From positions 17,961,322-18,025,321 of the forward strand of contig OX365955.1 of NCBI GenBank assembly GCA_947247005.1: a stretch of DNA of 64,000 nt, in the 5' to 3' direction. How positions within the stretch are numbered: the stretch's first letter is position 1; each line of letters opens with the position of its first letter. The notes beneath the pieces were generated by a model that saw nothing but the letters and a program-made list of their open reading frames with translations, searched no databases and had not been told where the DNA came from. This stretch comes from Spisula solida. Lineage: Eukaryota; Mollusca; Bivalvia; Venerida; Mactridae. This document shows, piece by piece, positions 47,624 through 59,478 of this stretch. The translations under genes were made by a program, and so were the position numbers.

Positions 47624-49071
47624 TTAATCAATTTAATGTCTAAGTGTAGCCGGTAGTAAAACTCATGTATGTACATTGTATTTCGAAAGTTGCTTAGTAG
47701 CAATCATTAGATTTCGTGGTCATTTTTATCAACGAAAACTAAATCCCTGCAAATAATTCAAATTTACAGAATAATATTATATAATGCAATATGTCACTAG
47801 TACACTCATGTTACAAAATGTTATAACGAACTATCAAGTCAGTACAACACTCACGTTACATGTTATAAAACAGTCATCACAACATACTGTATCGTAATTA
47901 GACGTAGTTCGCCGGAGACAACTCTAGACTTACTAATAAACAAACATGCATGATATAAACACTGCAAGATCGACTGACCACCGCTTGTTATTAGTGTAGA
48001 GTTAAAGAATATTTCATTAAAAGAGGAATATGCACAAGACTGAACAAAACTGAACATCGGAAATGCATTTAATTGTCATTTTATTTGTAAACAAAGGCTA
48101 TTGTTATCTCCGGCGCACCATATGTCGTGTCGTCTACCTTTTCATAAACATGGCACATTTGATACATGGTGCGAGCTTATAATACCGGTCAATTTTGATA
48201 CCTTACACTTTGGTTTCTTGCTAAAACACATTGATTATTACACTGTGTACAGACCCATAAAAATGTCAGTCGCTTATTATCCAGCAACATTGAACAATAG
48301 GTTTCAAACTGATATTGCTAACAACAGTAGGTTCCTCCGAAACCGGAGGTCATTGACCGAGTCGAGTCCACTATTACGGTGTAAAACCAATTATAAAGGC
48401 TTATACAGACAACTATAATTCCAATGCTTAACTAACATATTATATGCGCTCTACCTATTCAGACAATGATGTACACATAAACGGCAACATCACTCTCGCA
48501 ATATCCTAACTGGACTGCATGTACAATACTGGACACGGTTAATGATGTTCGCCCTGTGATGTATCTGTACTCAACACTACTCATACTGACTACATTATCC
48601 CCTTTACATAATCCCTGATGGTACTTCTGGTAGTAAGAAACATCACAACAAAAGACGGGCAGAAAATCGCCGAAGTAATGACATACTTTATACCAGATCT
48701 TGATTTATTGCCGCGGTTCAACAAAGCCTTCCATTGGATACCTACCAAACGTGTCCGTTATGTCTGTATAATAAAAGAAGGCTTATGCATACTTTACCGT
48801 ACTTACGACTCCTAATGCCTATTTGCCCAAGTTTTGTATCCACATTCCTTATTGTGAGACCATTCCGGAGTGTACTATTGTAATAGTTTTATTCCTGTTG
48901 TTAGTATTTCTAAGATGACGACAGTATTGATTGTAGCATTCCTTCGGAGACAAATATAATACCTCCCCTTCCAACCCTTCAATTACACTTCACTATTTTA
49001 TGAGAAGATCAATTTTTGCATTTATTATTTGTTTAACTACAGCTATGTAACAATTGTACCGATTATCGTTG
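47624..49071. other. No gene seen; one unassigned 105-codon frame
   Basis: Unique DNA. The plus-strand frame at 48101-48418 is among the longest non-repetitive frames in the window, but it has no ATG at its start and no recognisable domain. A small CCTCCGAAACCGGAGG hairpin lies near 48333. Confidence 0.4.
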
Positions 49072-50610
49072 CGCATGGTAATTGGGATACAGTTGACTGT
49101 GTGATGTGTGGTAACTGCGGTAACTTGGGATACAGTTAACTGTGTGATGTGTGGTGACTGCGGGGACTTGGCATACATTTGACTGTGTGATGTGTGGTGA
49201 CTGCGGAAACTTGGGATACAGTTGACTGTGTGATGTGTGGTAGCTGCGGGGACTTGGGATACAGTTGACCGTGTGATGTGTGGTAACTGTGAGGACTTGG
49301 GATACAGTTGACTGTGTGATGTGTGGTAACTGCGGGGACTTGGGATACAGTTGACCGTGTGATGTGTGGTAACTGTGAGGACTTGGGATACAGTTGACTC
49401 TGTGATGTGTGGTAACTGCGGGACTTGGCATACATTTGACTGTGTGATGTGTGGTGACTGCGGTAACTTGGGATACAGTTGACTGTGCTATGGGTTGTAA
49501 CTGCGAGGACTTGGGGTACAGTTTACTGTGTGAGGTGTGGTAACTGCGAGGACTTGGGATACAGTTGACTGTGTGAGGTGTGGTAACTGCGGTAACTTAG
49601 GATACAGTTGACTGTGCTATGGGTTGTAACTGCGAGGACTTGGGGTACAGTTTAATGTGCGATGTGTGGTAACTGCGAGGACTTGGGGTACAGTTAACTG
49701 TGTGAGGTGTGGTAACTGCGAGGACTTGGGATACAGTTGACTGTGTGATGTGTGGTAACTGCGAGGACTTGGGATACAGTTGACTCTGTGATGTGTGGTA
49801 ACTACGGGGACTTGGGATACAGTTGACTGTGCGATGTGTGGTAACTGCGAGGACTTGGGGTACAGTTTACTGTGTGAGGTGTGGTAGCTGCGAGGGCTTG
49901 GGATACAGTTGACTGTGTGAGGTGTGGTAACTGCGAGGACTTGGGATACAGTTGACTGTGTGATAACTGCGGTAACTTGGGATACAGTTGACTGTGCTAA
50001 AGGTTGTAACTGCGAGGACTTGGGGTACAGTTTACTGTGTGAGGTGTGGTAACTGCGAGGACTTGGGATACAGTTGACTGTGTGAGGTGTGGTAACTGCG
50101 GTAACTTGGGATACAGTTGACTGTGCTATGGGTTGTAACTGCGAGGACTTGGGGAACAGTTTAATGTGCGATGTGTGGTAACTGCGAGGACTTGGGGTAC
50201 AGTTTACTGTGTGAGGTGTGGTAACTGCGAGGACTTGGGATACAGTTGACTGTGTGATGTGTGGTAACTGCGAGGACTTGGGATACAGTTGACTCTGTGA
50301 TGTGTGGTAACTACGGGGACTTGGGATACAGTTGACTGTGCGATGTGTGGTAACTGCGAGGACTTGGGGTACAGTTTACTGTGTGAGGTGTGGTAACTGC
50401 GAGGACTTGGGATACAGTTGACTGTGTGATAACTGCGGTAACTTGGGATACAGTTGACTGTGTGAGGTGTGGTAACTGCGGGACTTGGGATACAGTTGAC
50501 TGTGTGATGTGTGGTAACTGCGGGACTTGGGATACAGTTGACTCTGTGGTAACTGCGGGGGACATGGTATACAGTTGATTGTGTGATATTTGGTATCTGC
50601 GGGGACTTTA
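49072..50610. repeat. 43-bp minisatellite, about 36 copies, with a 509-bp higher-order repeat
   Basis: The unit is GGATACAGTTGACTGTGTGA followed by TGTGTGGTAACTGCGAGGACTTG. Variant strings recur in order: TTAATGTGCGATG...ACTCTGTG...ACTACGGGG...GTGCGATG appears from 49653 and again from 50162, 509 bp later. Some units are shortened (GTGTGATAACTGCGG). The minus-strand frames with TVSQVP/SYHTSH repeats come from this array. Confidence 0.95.
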
Positions 50611-50990
50611 AATGTAACTGAATAATGTGTTCGAAATATAGAAACTGAAATGCTAAAATGTAACTTCTAGTCTACAAATTCTAAATATTAGTCTGAGTTT
50701 GAATCTTTAATACTTCTGAATTAAATTACAACTATGGAACAATTTACTAACCCGACTTGTCATTTTTCTAAAAGGCACCTTTAGATGTTTACATCTATGT
50801 TTTTCTTGTATTGATTTCATTGTACGATTATTACATGTAAAGGTATCACATCTTTGTCCTATAAGTGTTTACTCTGCTCTTGTCTTGAATATTAACTGAT
50901 CCTCCTATAATTGCTGAGTATGTGTTGGTTATTACTGGATATATTACTGGTGAACAATTAAATCATTCCTCGTGTCGTACATATGTTAGG
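50611..50990. other. No gene seen
   Basis: Unique AT-rich DNA up to the likely end of a SINE body. Confidence 0.5.
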
Positions 50991-51205
50991 TCAGCCAGGG
51001 TACTGTATAAGTGATTATGTTAGCAAAGTGGAAATAATGGCAAATTTCGCGCAATAACAAAATTGGCTAAAATGCCCATCACAGCCTTGATTTGTCAGTC
51101 AGCTTTCTACTGAAACATGACGGGCATATCGATACCCCACTGGGATTTGAACCCGGATCGCCAGATTAGACGGTAAGCGCGCTAACCACTGAGCTACGGA
51201 GGCTA
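50991..51205 (-). mobile_element. tRNA-derived SINE
   Basis: On the minus strand the head (51205 down to about 51133) reads GCCTCCGTAGCTCAGTGGTT, AGCGCGCTTACC and GATCCGGGTTCAAATCCCAG, with good box A and box B motifs. The body then carries CGATATGCCCGTCATGTTTC and AAGGCTGTGATGGGCATTTT, toward 50991. The anticodon arm does not form a proper stem, so it is a SINE rather than a tRNA gene. The 3' limit is approximate. Confidence 0.72.
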
Positions 51206-51526
51206 ACATATCCCTTAAAGTGTTTGACGCCAAACGTCTGAAATTTAAAGTTCAAACTTTTTGACCCGCAGACTGAAAATATTTCTGATGGCCGCAGCAA
51301 TGGATGATCAGTGCAAAAAATATGGAAATAATCAAAATAACAAATTCAATTACAGTATACTGTGAAAATACTAGTTTTTGTTCGCGCAGCGATACATATA
51401 AATTACACGTGCTTATTTTAATTTTTATGAGCTAGGACCTTAATGCAGCTACCTGAAGCCGCAGTTCCTTCGCTGACGGAGGTCATTTGCCAATCCAGCA
51501 GGAAATCACACGCACTTGGCCTCTGT
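51206..51526. other. No gene seen
   Basis: Unique DNA before the CGCA tract. Confidence 0.45.
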
Positions 51527-51762
<236 letters not shown>

Positions 51763-53693
51763 AGCAGACAACACAACACTGCTCATTTGTTGGCCTGTCT
51801 TCACCACATGGACAGGTTGGTCATAATACCAGTATATTTGTCCTGTCCTTGTAGCCGAGTGTAGTCCAAACATTGCCACTTGTTCTCTCCTTAGGTAATT
51901 GTATCATTGAAAAAAAGAAATTGATACAAAAATCATATTTAATTTATTTTCAATTTTAAACAGCTTTTTCAATGATGTGTAGTTACCTACCTGTGCCTCT
52001 GTTTAGAAATACATGATAAAATATATAATGATTTAGAAATACATGATAAAATATAATGGTTTAGAAATACATGCCTTTTGTATTTGGCATATTATTGAAC
52101 CGGCATTGCATTCCTCAATGTTGCGACTCGCCTTTAGATAACCCCGACTTCAATACATACGTATATGCTAAAGAAAGAAATCCCGTTAATTCATTCACTG
52201 AAACTTGTGTATTGATCGGAGAGATTTTATTGAAGGAAAAAAGTAAAGTTCAGAATTTGCATTAAATACGTCAACAACTTTGTGACACAATTCAAGGCTA
52301 GACAGAAAATGACTCCCAAAACATATAACAGTAGGAGCACATAATCCCATAGCATGACATGACCAATCCCGTTGGAGCATTGTCAATAGAAATGCCGTCA
52401 AAAATGCAAATCTAAAATGGTCTCACGCGTGTTACTCTGAAATCTGGATGCAACAGCTGTCATTCTCAATGATAATGCATCAAAATTTGCACGGCACACA
52501 TTTTTTTGGTGTTTCGGTGTTTTTGTTTTAAGACAATACAGTCAAACATGTGTTAGTGGACTCCGGAATAAAGCAACACAGACTCGTCTTTGGTCGCTAT
52601 CGATTTATTTCAGCGGGTACCAGTCTACTGTCCGCAATACCAAATACAGTCAAACATGTTTTAATGGTCATGTAGATTTAGCAAACATCTGTCTTAAAGC
52701 AGCCTCTGTATTTGGTATTTGCTTATTTTAGATGACCATTAGCACATCCTCGGGTTGCTCGGGTTGCTCGGGTTGCTCGGGTTCTTCTTCTGTGTTCCAT
52801 CTTTTACGGCCGTTTATATTGTCAGTTTTTATGTGGTGATGAAATGCGCCATCTTTTGTCGGTTGCTGTCATCTCCCCTCGGCTTGGTCTCGATAGACGT
52901 GTCTGTTGTCCAAACTTTAGATGGCGTGATTCTTCCAGATTTGCAGTATATGGAATGGCGTCTGCTCATCTGCCCCGAATTGACACACAGCTGTTTTTTG
53001 CAAGACCCTGTCTTTTAATATGTTTCCGCAGACGACACTTCCCAGTACATAGAGGGAAGATGATAGTTGGACTATGCATGTAAGTGTATGTAGGCTGTTT
53101 TCACCTGGAATATAGCCTCCGTTTAAGAAACTTCCAGTATGATCTGTAATTGTTTTTCACCAGTCTTAAATTGCTTCTACATATGTTGCAGGTGCTAAAA
53201 TTCTATTGCGGAGAACATAAGGGTTGGACAGTTTTGAAAAATGGGGGCTTTCAACCGATTTGTAGCATTTAAAACACGTATATGCAGTGCAACGGCTTCC
53301 TTACATCGATGTTTGGTTTGTTGGTTTTGAAGATCTGGCTATCCCCAATTAAGACATAGAGCAACGTGGGCCCATCTTTTATTTTTGTTGCATGATAGGA
53401 GTTTCGGCAAAGCATATCTCAAGAACCGCTTCTAGACAATGGAGCACGCAAGGACTACTGTAGGTGAATCAGCAAATTTCAGTTAGTTAATCACGTGACA
53501 AATAAAGGCCAGCGATTTGTTAACTTTTTAAATTGCATTTGTTTAATGAATATGCAATCTCCCGAAGAATCTTATTAACACCCGCTCAATATATTGTTAG
53601 CGAGTAGTTTGTCTTACTGCAAAAGCATTAACTATCAAAAGCACTTGAAACTAGAAACTTAAAATTATGAACACATATTTTTGCAGGACATTA
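51763..53693. other. No gene; minor repeats
   Basis: Mostly unique. Minor structures: GATTTAGAAATACATGATAA ×3 at 52006-52072 (about 34 bp each); CAGTCAAACATGT twice, near 52540 and 52650, resembling a transposon end; and a 9-bp GGGTTGCTC ×4 tract at 52751-52787. The overlapping frames at 52755-53083 are unrecognised. Confidence 0.5.
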
Positions 53694-54039
53694 TACACTC
53701 GGCAAAACTTATAAGTACACACTTGTTTATTTGCCCATAGCTCCGTCAATGCGTGCATGATCGTGCTGAAAATTTCAACATATGTAAATTGGATATGTAG
53801 AGTTACAATACAATCGATGTTTTTAACATCTGATTTAAATTGTCACAAACAGAATAAACTAATGATGCCAACAGCAGAATCTAAAAAAACACAATAATGC
53901 CGTGTGTTCATAGGGCGATTGTCAGGTAGCTATTGCACATATGGCCCCGCTGCGCTGATACAGTACTATGGAACGCCATAGCTGCCTTCTGTTGGTACTA
54001 GTCAGTTTGTTGTGTGTATTTACTAAGTTGTTCTGTGCT

Positions 54040-54740
54040 ACCATCATTATGTTATGACTATTTGCCAAATCGTTCTGTACTTAAGACATTTTGTCTTGTG
54101 CAAACACCAGTTCTTTCTGTGCATTCGTCTTTATGTTATGAACATTTACTAACTCGTTCTGTACAAACGACGTTTTGTTGTGTGCTTACATTGTTTCTTT
54201 CTGTGCAGTCATTGTGTTAAGTGTATTTAACATATTGTCCGGTAGATAAACTATGCTGTCCTGTGCATAAGTCAATATGCTATGTGCATTTACCAATTCG
54301 TGATGTCCTAAAACTGTTTGTGATGAGCATACATCATTTCGTTATGTGTATTTGTCATTATGGTGTGTGCATTAATCATGTTGTTCTGTGCTTACATCAT
54401 TTTGTTATGAGTGTTTGTCATTATGTTATGTGCATTAATCATGTTGTTCTGTGCTTACATCATTTTGTTATGAGTGTTTGTCATTATGTTATGTGCATTA
54501 ATCATGTTGTTCTATACTTACATCATTTCGTTATGAGTGTTTGTCATTATGTTATGTGCATTAATCATGTTGTTCTGTGCTTACAACAGTTTGTCATGTG
54601 CGTACATCATTTCGTTATGTGTGTTTGTCATTATGTTGTGTGCATTAATCATGTTGTTCTGTGCTTACATCATTTTGTTATGAGTGTTTGTCATTATGTT
54701 GTGTGCATTAACCATGTTGTTTTGTGCATACATCATTTCC
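54040..54740. repeat. 63-bp (3×21) minisatellite in the left palindrome arm
   Basis: The homogeneous unit at 54377-54720 is CATGTTGTTCTGTGCTTACA, TCATTTTGTTATGAGTGTTT, GTCATTATGTTATGTGCATTAAT. The copies at 54377 and 54440 are 63 bp apart. The degenerate part to the left has subunits of about 20-21 bp. Since 63 is divisible by three, a 189-codon frame (54221-54790) is open and reads HHFVMSVCHYVMCINHVVLC repeats. This is a repeat by-product. Confidence 0.9.
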
Positions 54741-54879
54741 CTTGGCATTTACTAAATTGTTATGTGTTAGCAACATGTTGTCTTGTGTAGACATCATTTC
54801 GTTCTGTGCAAACATCATTATGTAGAGTTCATACATCGTTATTATATTTGGATCAATTATCTTGGGCATTAAAACGTAC

Positions 54880-56105
54880 AACACCGGTATAACTATGTAG
54901 GTAGCTTGTGTGAAGATGACACTTTTGAATGAATAGGGGCCAGTGGGTTGAAGGTCAAGATCACCATTACTAAAAATAGAAAATACGTTTTCACTCGATA
55001 ACTTTTGTTTGGGAAGATTTATCATGATAAAACTTGCTGTGTGGTTAGCTTGTGTGAGAAAGTGGGGCAGTTAAGGGTCAAGGTCAAGGACACTGTTTCT
55101 AAAAATAGAAAAGAACATTTCCGTTTAACAACTTTTGGTAAGGAATAAGATATCGTGTGGCATCTTCCCACAAGCTATCTACACATCAAGTCTTATCATG
55201 ATAACTCATTCCTAACAAAAGCTATTGAGTGAAAACGTATTTTCTAGTTTTAGTAATGGTGATCTTGACCTTGAAACCACTTTCAAGTTTCATTATGATA
55301 TCTTATTTCTAACAAAAGTTATTGAGTGAACATTTTTTTATTATGTGCTTTCAGTGGATTATGGAGATTTTTCAGTAAAATTTTAGTGAAATCACCACTT
55401 TGTTATTTTCACTGTTTTAGAAGCTGGTTCCAGAAACGTAACGTCAACGGCGCCGGGCTTTGATATATGCATTACGTCATCATGACCTCATAATTATCAC
55501 GTCGTGACGTTCTTATTCCGACGTGATTTTTTCCAATTATGGCACATTTTTTAAGAGAAATTGAGGCATTTTATAAACAGAAAATTTGTTAATTTTTGGT
55601 GTTAGATCGATTTTATTTCACTTGTGATCACGCCACTCGTGAAAATATTGATTTTCTGTGATCACTCGGTGAAATAAAATTCGATCTTACACAAAAATAA
55701 ACAAATATCCTCTATGTATTTTTAGTAACGGTGACCTTGACCCCACCAGCCCCCTTTTCAATCATAAGTGTCATCTTCACACAAGCTACCTACTTTGCAA
55801 GTTTCAATATAAAATCTCATTCCTTACTCAAGTTATTGGGCGGAAACGCTTTTTCTATTTTTAGTAACAGTGACATTGACCTTGAACCCACTTGCCCCAC
55901 TTTCAAGTTCCATTATGATATCTCATTCCTAACAAAAGTTACTGAGTGAAAACGATTTTTTTCTATTTTTAGTAACGGTGACCTTGAACCGACTGGCTTT
56001 ATTTTTAATCAAATGTGTCATCTTCAAACAAACTACCTACATAGCAAGTTTGATAATGATATCTCATTCCTAACTTTTAAAAGTTATTGAACGGAAACAT
56101 TTTCG
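54880..56105. repeat. Dispersed-repeat copies in mirrored orientation around the palindrome centre
   Basis: TTTTCTATTTTTAGTAACGG-TGACCTTGACC with ATGATATCTCATTCCTAAC and AAAGTTATTGAGTGAAAACG appears about six times. Copies at 54950-55015 and 55075-55150 are complemented; those at 55205-55270, 55715-55745, 55850-55900 and 55960-55990 are direct. A separate 120-bp hairpin (55588-55708; GATCGATTTTATTTCAC and GTGAAATAAAATTCGATC) sits right of the centre. Confidence 0.75.
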
Positions 56106-56179
56106 CTATACCGGTGTTACCCGTGTTCATGCCCGAGATAATTGATCCGAACATAATAACGATGTATGCACTCTACATA

Positions 56180-56720
56180 ATGATGTTTGCACAGAACGAA
56201 ATGATGTAAGCACAGGACAACATATTGTTAACACAACAATTTCGTAAATGCTAAGGGTAATGGTGTATGCACAGAACAACATGGTTAATGCACACAACAT
56301 AATGACAAACACACATAACAAAATGATGTAAGCACAGAACAACATGATTAATGCACACAACATAATGACAAACACACATAACAAAATGATGTATGCTCAT
56401 CACAAACAGTGTTAAGACATCACGAATTGGTAAATGACTAAATGCACATAACATATTGACATATGCACAGGACAGCATAGTTTATCTACCGGACAATCTG
56501 TTAAATACACACAACACAATGACAACTGCGCAGAAAGAAACAATGTATGCACACAACAAAACGACATTTGTACAGAACGAGTTAGTTAATGTACATAACA
56601 TATTGACGAATGCACAGAAAGAACTGGTGTTTGCACAAGACAAGATGTCTTAAGTACAGAACGATTCGGCAAATACTCATATAACATAATGATGGTAGCA
56701 CAGAACAACTTAGTAAATGC
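56180..56720. repeat. Inverted copy of the same minisatellite in the right arm
   Basis: The complement of the left-arm array: GCACAGAACAACATGATTAA, TGCACACAACATAATGACAA, ACACACATAACAAAATGATG. It has fewer homogeneous 63-bp units (about 2) than the left arm. Its minus-strand frames repeat the same peptide motif. Confidence 0.88.
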
Positions 56721-57334
56721 ACACAACAAACTGATTAGTACCAACAGAAGGCAGCTATGGCGTTCCATACAGTACGGTTTCAAGTCTATGTTTCTATCAC
56801 GGACACAGTAATAAAGAAAACAATGATAGGAACAAGCACACTTTAGGTTTAAAAATATCAACTTCTGATAAAAAATGAAATTTGGAACATGGTTAACTCC
56901 CCTTGACCATAACAATAAAAAATATTTTTAAAAGTAAAAAAACACCATGTTGTTGTTTGAAAAATCGAATTATTTTGTTGTTTTTTTAATTTGACAATAA
57001 ATCTAAAATTCAAATTTACCTTACATAAAAATAATTTGCAAATACGCGTCAATTTCACGGCCATTTTACGGCTTTTGACGTTTCATGGTTCAATGAACCG
57101 CTGTATTTAATTTTGTAGAAAAAACTTTATTTATCCAGTCCTTTGACAGTCAATACCATGTACACAAAATTTCATGCAAAAATAATAAAAACTAAAAAAG
57201 TTATAACGATAAAACGACGTGTGTACTTATAAGTTTTGCCGAGTGTACATTGCAAGATGACACAAGTACACAAATTTTCTTTTTGAAAAAGTGTTCATTG
57301 GACTCCACTCGTATTAGAACCAGCTGACATATTT

Positions 57335-58276
57335 GTTAGACCATGGACAGTAAATGTATTGGTTGATTACCACAGGTGTTAGACCATGGACAGTAAATGT
57401 ATTGGTTGATTACCACAGGTGTTAGACTAGGACAGTAAATGTATTGGTTGATTACCACAGGTGTTAGACCATGGAAGTAAATGTATTGGTTGATTACCAC
57501 AGGTGTTAGACCATGGACAGTAAATGTATTGGTTGATTACCACAGGTGTTAGACCATGGAAGGAAATGTATTGGTTGATTACCACAGGTGTTAGACCAAT
57601 GACAGTAAATGTATTGGTTGATTACCACAGGTGTTAGACCATTGACAGTAAATGTATTGGTTGATTACCACAGGTGTTAGACCATTGACAGTAAATGTAT
57701 TGGTTGATTACTACAGGTGTTAGACCATTGACAGTAAATGTATTGGTTGATTACCACAGGTGTTAGACCATTGACAGTAAATGTATTGGTTGATTACCAC
57801 AGGTGTTAGACCATGGACAGTAAATGTATTGGTTGATTACCACAGGTGTTAGACCATGGAAGTAAATGTATTGGTTGATTACCACAGGTGTTAGACCATT
57901 GACAGTAAATGTATTGGTTGATTACCACAGGTGTTAGACCATTGACAGTAAATGTATTGGTTGATTACCACAGGTGTTAGACCATTGACAGTAAATGTAT
58001 TGGTTGATTACCACAGGTGTTAGACCATGGACAGTAAATGTATTGGTTGATTACCACAGGTGTTAGACCATGGACAGTAAATGTATTGGTTGATTACCAC
58101 AGGTGTTTGACCATGGACAGTAAATGTATTGGTTGATTACCACAGGTGTTAGACCATGGACAGTAAATGTATTGGTTGATTACCACAGGTGTTAGACCAT
58201 GGACAGTAAATGTATTGGTTGATTACCACAGGTGTTAGACCATGGACAGTAAATGTATTGGTTGATTACCACAGGT
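57335..58276. repeat. 43-bp minisatellite, about 22 near-identical copies
   Basis: The unit is GTTAGACCATGGACAGTAAA followed by TGTATTGGTTGATTACCACAGGT. Variation is limited almost entirely to the CCATGGACAG / CCATTGACAG / CCATGGAAG position. This homogeneity is much higher than in the other arrays and suggests recent expansion or strong homogenisation. Confidence 0.97.
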
Positions 58277-59117
58277 GTTTGCTTAGTTCGTGACGTCATT
58301 GGCACAGGTTTGACTTTATAGTACTACCTCTCTACCAAGAGCAACAACATTCGACAAACACAAAGTTTAGTTGTTGTACAGAAGCAGTTTCTATGGAAAG
58401 GTTGCGTCTGTGACAATACGATAGTGTTGCTAAAGAGAGGTTGATGCTCAAAGGAGGCCGCTCTGGAGAGGTTACACTGTATATATAACCGAGATATTTA
58501 TATATAACCACAATACAACAGTAAACACTTGATACATTCACATTACAGCACTCTGGGGTATACATTGTACATTGTAGTACTAATTTCTTGGATGCGGTGG
58601 CTCCCTCGTCAATAGATTATACATAAAATGTTAATACATGTATACCCCCTGTGTATGGCGTGGGTAACAGAACGACGTACTGTAATCAATTATCAAGAAG
58701 GCGACGTACGAGTGGAGAATATGCAGATAATTATAGGTGACAGATATAAGAACTTGGCCATAATACGAGTTCCAGATAAAACATTGTTCTACCTTTGTGT
58801 CAGTAAATTTATAATGTCTGGTGTATAAGTGGTCGTTGAATGTATCGTTATGTGTGCCAACAACAGAATGAGGGGTTTGAAGTGTCTGCTTGTCTGTGTT
58901 GTGTTATAGCTTTATATGTCACAAGGTAATAGATACAGCGAGAACAGATTGAAACCTTATTGGTTAAGGAGTGTGGCAAGCTAGATCCTCCTTAGATCTA
59001 ACACATCAGAGTTCACTTACCATATGTTCTAATTTATTTAGAATGTAACCTGTATTGTGATTGACAGAAGGATCTCAATGCATCTCATTAAAATGCGCTT
59101 TACATGAAAACAATAGT
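58277..59117. other. No gene seen
   Basis: Unique DNA. The frames at 58332-58565 (minus) and 58628-58828 (plus, 66 codons) are unrecognised. Confidence 0.45.
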
Positions 59118-59206
59118 AAAAATCAGAAAGGGAAGGCAGCACTCAAACTTAAACAGCCAAGCACAAAACCAAGCACAATTACACGGCACAATGACCAACA
59201 CTACGC
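59118..59206. repeat. Dispersed repeat, copy 2 (partner at 14536-14645)
   Basis: It shares GGGAAGGCAGCACTCAAA, AGCCAAGCACAAAA and CACAATTACACGGCACAAT-CCAACACTAC with the 14.5-kb copy in the same orientation. Confidence 0.7.
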
Positions 59207-59478
59207 TTAAAATGATCTGTGGCGTCATCTCTGTCCCAGCGTATTTTTAAAATGTAGGTTAAAATATAAATTTTTCATTGGGTTATAAATCTATGCCGTT
59301 TTTCAATCGGGTTTCAATTAAAGTGTTTAACCTGATCAAAGTGAACTTAGAATTACCCACGGCATTGTTTTCTTTACAAATATATTGAATAAGCGCCTTA
59401 GCGAATGAATTTACCATTAATTCCGCTTTTACGGTGACTACAATTCAGTATTATGTCGTCCATATTTAGAGGAAATAT

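Larger units (their letters stand above)
53961..56776. repeat. About 2.8-kb imperfect palindrome
   Basis: Left edge CAGTACTATGGAACGCCATA and AGCTGCCTTCTGTTGGTACT is inverted at 56740-56776. The pairing continues through tandem repeats to CATTATGTAGAGT-CATACATCGTT...GGATCAATTATC...ACACCGGTATA (54818-54893), answered at 56107-56185. It runs on into GTAGGTAGCTTGTGTGAAGA-type copies on the left, complemented at 55970-56040. The centre lies near 55340-55590. The left arm is longer because it has more minisatellite copies. One strand could fold into a kilobase-scale hairpin RNA if transcribed. Confidence 0.85.
53696..57245. mobile_element. 3.55-kb TIR element enclosing a 2.8-kb palindrome
   Basis: The outer ends are inverted: CACTCGGCAAAACTTATAAG-TACACAC at 53696 and its complement ending GCCGAGTG at 57245. 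TA lies outside both (53694-53695 and 57246-57247), as for Tc1/mariner-type elements. No transposase frame is visible. The spacers between outer TIR and inner palindrome (53725-53960 and 56776-57215) do not match each other. The interior is a large palindrome whose arms hold minisatellite and dispersed-repeat copies. It is a composite or nested non-autonomous element. Confidence 0.8.

Noticed and set aside
48101..48418. 105-codon plus-strand frame as a gene
   Set aside because: No ATG at the start, no domain and no splice or promoter context I can support.
54221..54790. 189-codon frame with HHFVMSVCHYVMCINHVVLC repeats
   Set aside because: It lies in a 63-bp repeat inside a palindrome arm. 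The mirrored arm shows the same peptide on the other strand, which fits DNA-level duplication.
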